This document shows positions 39,976 to 41,731 of a DNA stretch of 41,731 nucleotides, piece by piece; position 1 is the first letter of the stretch, and every line of letters begins with the position of its first letter. This DNA is from Nitrospira sp. (lineage in GTDB: Bacteria > Nitrospirota > Nitrospiria > Nitrospirales > UBA8639). The position numbers were made by a program, and so were the translations under genes. The stretch lies in assembly GCA_028819435.1 (NCBI GenBank), contig JAPPLK010000054.1, positions 1 to 41,731 on the forward strand. The letters are read 5' to 3'. The notes under the pieces were generated by a model that had not been told where the DNA came from, did not search any database, and saw nothing but the letters and a program-made list of their open reading frames with translations.

Positions 39976-41165
39976 AACTGGCCGCCCGTACCACCCGCGT
40001 CGTCCCGTCGGCAACCTTGAACGTTTCAGCAACGGCTAAATCCATGGCGGCCCAAGGCCTGGACGTTGTGAATTTTTCCGCCGGAGAACCGGCCGCCGAC
40101 ACGCCGGAAATCGTGAAAGCAGCGGCCAGGGCAGCCATCACGGACGGGTTTACCAAATACACGCCCGCCTCGGGCATCGACGAACTCAAACAGGCCATCG
40201 TTGACAAATTTTCCCGGGACCAAGGCATCCACTACGACACATCGCAAATCCTGGTGTCCTGTGGGGCCAAGCATACCCTGTACAACGCTGCGCAAGCCCT
40301 CTTGGATCCCGGGGACGAAGTCATCATCCCCGCTCCCTATTGGGTATCCTATCCCGATATTGTCAGGCTGGCCAATGGGCAACCCGTGATCCTGGAGACC
40401 AGGGAAAGCGATGGATATGCCCTCGATCCAAAACAATTGGAAGCCAAAGTCACCCCCCGCACCAAGGCGCTGGTCCTGAACAGCCCGTCCAACCCGACCG
40501 GGGCGCTGTATGCCAGGGAAACCCTTGAAGCCGTAGCCGACGTGGCCAAACGTCACGGCTTTCTCGTGATCTCCGACGAAATCTACGAAGAGCTCGTCTA
40601 CGAAGAAACCTCGTTCATGAGCATCGTGTCCGTCGCACCCGAAATTGCCGATCAGACGCTTGTGGTCAACGGCGTGTCCAAAGCGTTTTCCATGACGGGA
40701 TGGCGAATCGGCTACGCAGGCGGGCCGAAAGCGTTAATCGCCGCAATGTCGGTCATTCAAAGCCAAAGCACGTCGAATCCCTCGTCGATTTCCCAAAAGG
40801 CCGCAGTCGCCGCCCTCCGGGACGGGACTTCATTTTTCAAGGAGTTGCTGGCGGATCTCACACCCAAACGTCGCCTCATGGTTGACACGTTGAACGCGAT
40901 GACCGGGGTCACCTGTCCGACCCCTGCCGGAGCCTTTTACGCCTTTCCCAACGTTTCGGGAATCCTGGGCAAACAACATGCCAATGGAACCATCACGACC
41001 TCGGCGGACCTGGCCACCTACTTATTACACGAAGCGCACGTGGCCTGTGTGCCCGGCGACCCATTCGGAAGCCCGCACCATCTGCGGTTGACCTATACTC
41101 CAACGCTGGATGCGATCGAACGAGGGCTCAAAAAGATCCGGACGGCGATACAAGCCCTTGTCTGA
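39972..41165 (+). CDS. aspC: Class I/II aspartate-type aminotransferase (PLP)
   Basis: A 397-residue PLP enzyme of the aspartate aminotransferase Ib subfamily. The features are the S-P-S-N-P-T-G loop (Asn174), D-E-I-Y-E-E-L-V-Y (Asp202, Tyr205), the Schiff-base Lys237 in N-G-V-S-K-A-F-S-M-T-G-W-R-I-G-Y-A-G, and a substrate-binding Arg in H-L-R-L-T-Y. Ib members use aspartate and sometimes prephenate. Coupled to coaD by a four-base overlap. Confidence 0.93.
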   Translation: MKLAARTTRVVPSATLNVSATAKSMAAQGLDVVNFSAGEPAADTPEIVKAAARAAITDGFTKYTPASGIDELKQAIVDKFSRDQGIHYDTSQILVSCGAKHTLYNAAQALLDPGDEVIIPAPYWVSYPDIVRLANGQPVILETRESDGYALDPKQLEAKVTPRTKALVLNSPSNPTGALYARETLEAVADVAKRHGFLVISDEIYEELVYEETSFMSIVSVAPEIADQTLVVNGVSKAFSMTGWRIGYAGGPKALIAAMSVIQSQSTSNPSSISQKAAVAALRDGTSFFKELLADLTPKRRLMVDTLNAMTGVTCPTPAGAFYAFPNVSGILGKQHANGTITTSADLATYLLHEAHVACVPGDPFGSPHHLRLTYTPTLDAIERGLKKIRTAIQALV

Positions 41166-41229
41166 GCCCCTTGACTTGACCGGCAAACGTATTATTGACG
41201 ATAAAAAATCGTGCCACGAGAGGATCGCC

Positions 41230-41613
41230 ATGCCGCTTTACGAATATAAATGTGAAACCTGCCACCATCAATTCGAAGTCCAGCAAAAATTTTCCGATCC
41301 GTTAATCGACAAATGCGTACGGTGCGGCAAAGGGGTTCGAAAACTCATATCGGCTCCCGGCATCATGTTCAAGGGAAGCGGCTGGTACGTGACGGATTAC
41401 TCAAACAAACTGAAGGATCCCAGCCAAGCGAAAGAACCTGAGAGCCCGGCCAAGGAAGCCAAGGACAAACCAAGCGGCGAGTCGGAAAAAGTCACGGCCA
41501 AAAGCGAATCCGGGGCCAGCGCTGAAACAAAAGCACCCGTCCCCGTATCTTCTCCATCGAATTCTGCATCATCGGGTTCACCTTCAAGTTCCTCTTCGGG
41601 TTCCGCCACCTGA
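41230..41613 (+). CDS. FmdB-family zinc-ribbon protein with low-complexity tail
   Basis: A 127-residue protein: M-P-L-Y-E-Y-K-C-E-T-C-H-H-Q-F-E, then K-C-V-R-C-G-K, forms the C4 zinc ribbon of the FmdB family (putative regulators), ending in P-G-I-M-F-K-G-S-G-W-Y-V-T-D-Y. The second half is a low-complexity Lys/Glu/Ser tail, longer than usual. I chose ATG 41230 (AGGA eight bases upstream); the longer frame overlaps the aminotransferase. Confidence 0.92.
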   Translation: MPLYEYKCETCHHQFEVQQKFSDPLIDKCVRCGKGVRKLISAPGIMFKGSGWYVTDYSNKLKDPSQAKEPESPAKEAKDKPSGESEKVTAKSESGASAETKAPVPVSSPSNSASSGSPSSSSSGSAT

Positions 41614-41679
41614 TTTTCAGACATTCCCGGAGCCCTTCCTCTTGACAGCACCCGGTCTCAATGCATAGCCTTATTTATA

Positions 41680-41731
41680 AGGAACCTCTGATTTATTGTG
41701 ATAGCGGGATGCAGGGCAAGGCGTCCCGGAG
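41680..41731. mobile_element. Second copy of the MITE-like element, cut by the window end
   Basis: From AGGAACCTCTGATTTATTGT the 52 bases match 5191-5242 with a single difference (position 13, G versus T). The left terminus is intact; the rest is beyond the window. It lies 67 bases after the fmdB stop codon, in non-coding sequence. Confidence 0.85.

Overview
The window reads as a stretch of bacterial chromosome, most likely from the phylum Nitrospirota (Nitrospira-like). This is inferred from the gene set (two adjacent DUF507 genes, GatCAB with panD, two tatC genes, a Ski2-like helicase), the moderately high GC of the core genes, frequent GTG starts and many GC-rich palindromic intergenic repeats. 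No 16S rRNA or lineage marker is present, so the assignment is tentative. Most of the window is core housekeeping sequence in long tightly spaced operons, interrupted by one accessory zone and one rearranged helicase locus.

Layout. 1-2650 (minus): HtrA protease, TatC and a MogA/MoaB-like gene cut by the window edge. 2979-5391: a zinc alcohol dehydrogenase, a HigBA-type toxin-antitoxin pair, tRNA-Thr(TGT), and a small conserved gene broken by a 144-bp MITE-like element. 5592-13884 (minus): a long run of genes for a cyclophilin-like fold protein, two DUF507 proteins, a secreted Ig-like protein, RadA, a lipoprotein, TsaB, RimI, a DUF465 protein, a second TatC, an exported beta-propeller and a cyclophilin. 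13949-19173 (minus) is accessory: VapBC, a DUF4160/DUF2442 pair, a YebY-like protein, HicBA, a KAP-type P-loop NTPase with an in-frame stop, and a PD-(D/E)XK-like protein. The last two lie between 31-bp direct repeats.

19250-27654: an RNase H-fold exonuclease coupled to a PP2C phosphatase; riboflavin synthase flanked by two tiny membrane-protein genes; an MFS exporter; a CLC-type channel lacking the gating glutamate; then a Ski2-like helicase split into two genes in the wrong order, with the C-terminal half upstream of the N-terminal half. A 72-bp AT-rich nested hairpin follows.

28062-37863 (minus): gatC-panD-gatA, DUF948, YtxH, gatB, eno and ftsB form one collinear run, followed by era-mgtE (overlapping ATGA) and recO-DUF971. 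38034-41613: radC (minus) divergent from rsmD-coaD-aspartate aminotransferase-fmdB (plus). The window ends inside a second copy of the MITE-like element, and a lone terminal repeat of the same element lies between gatA and the DUF948 gene.

Strongest candidates for follow-up: the permuted split helicase, the MITE with a reconstructable insertion site, the direct-repeat-flanked NTPase/nuclease cassette, the CLC variant, and the two unannotated small membrane proteins around ribE.
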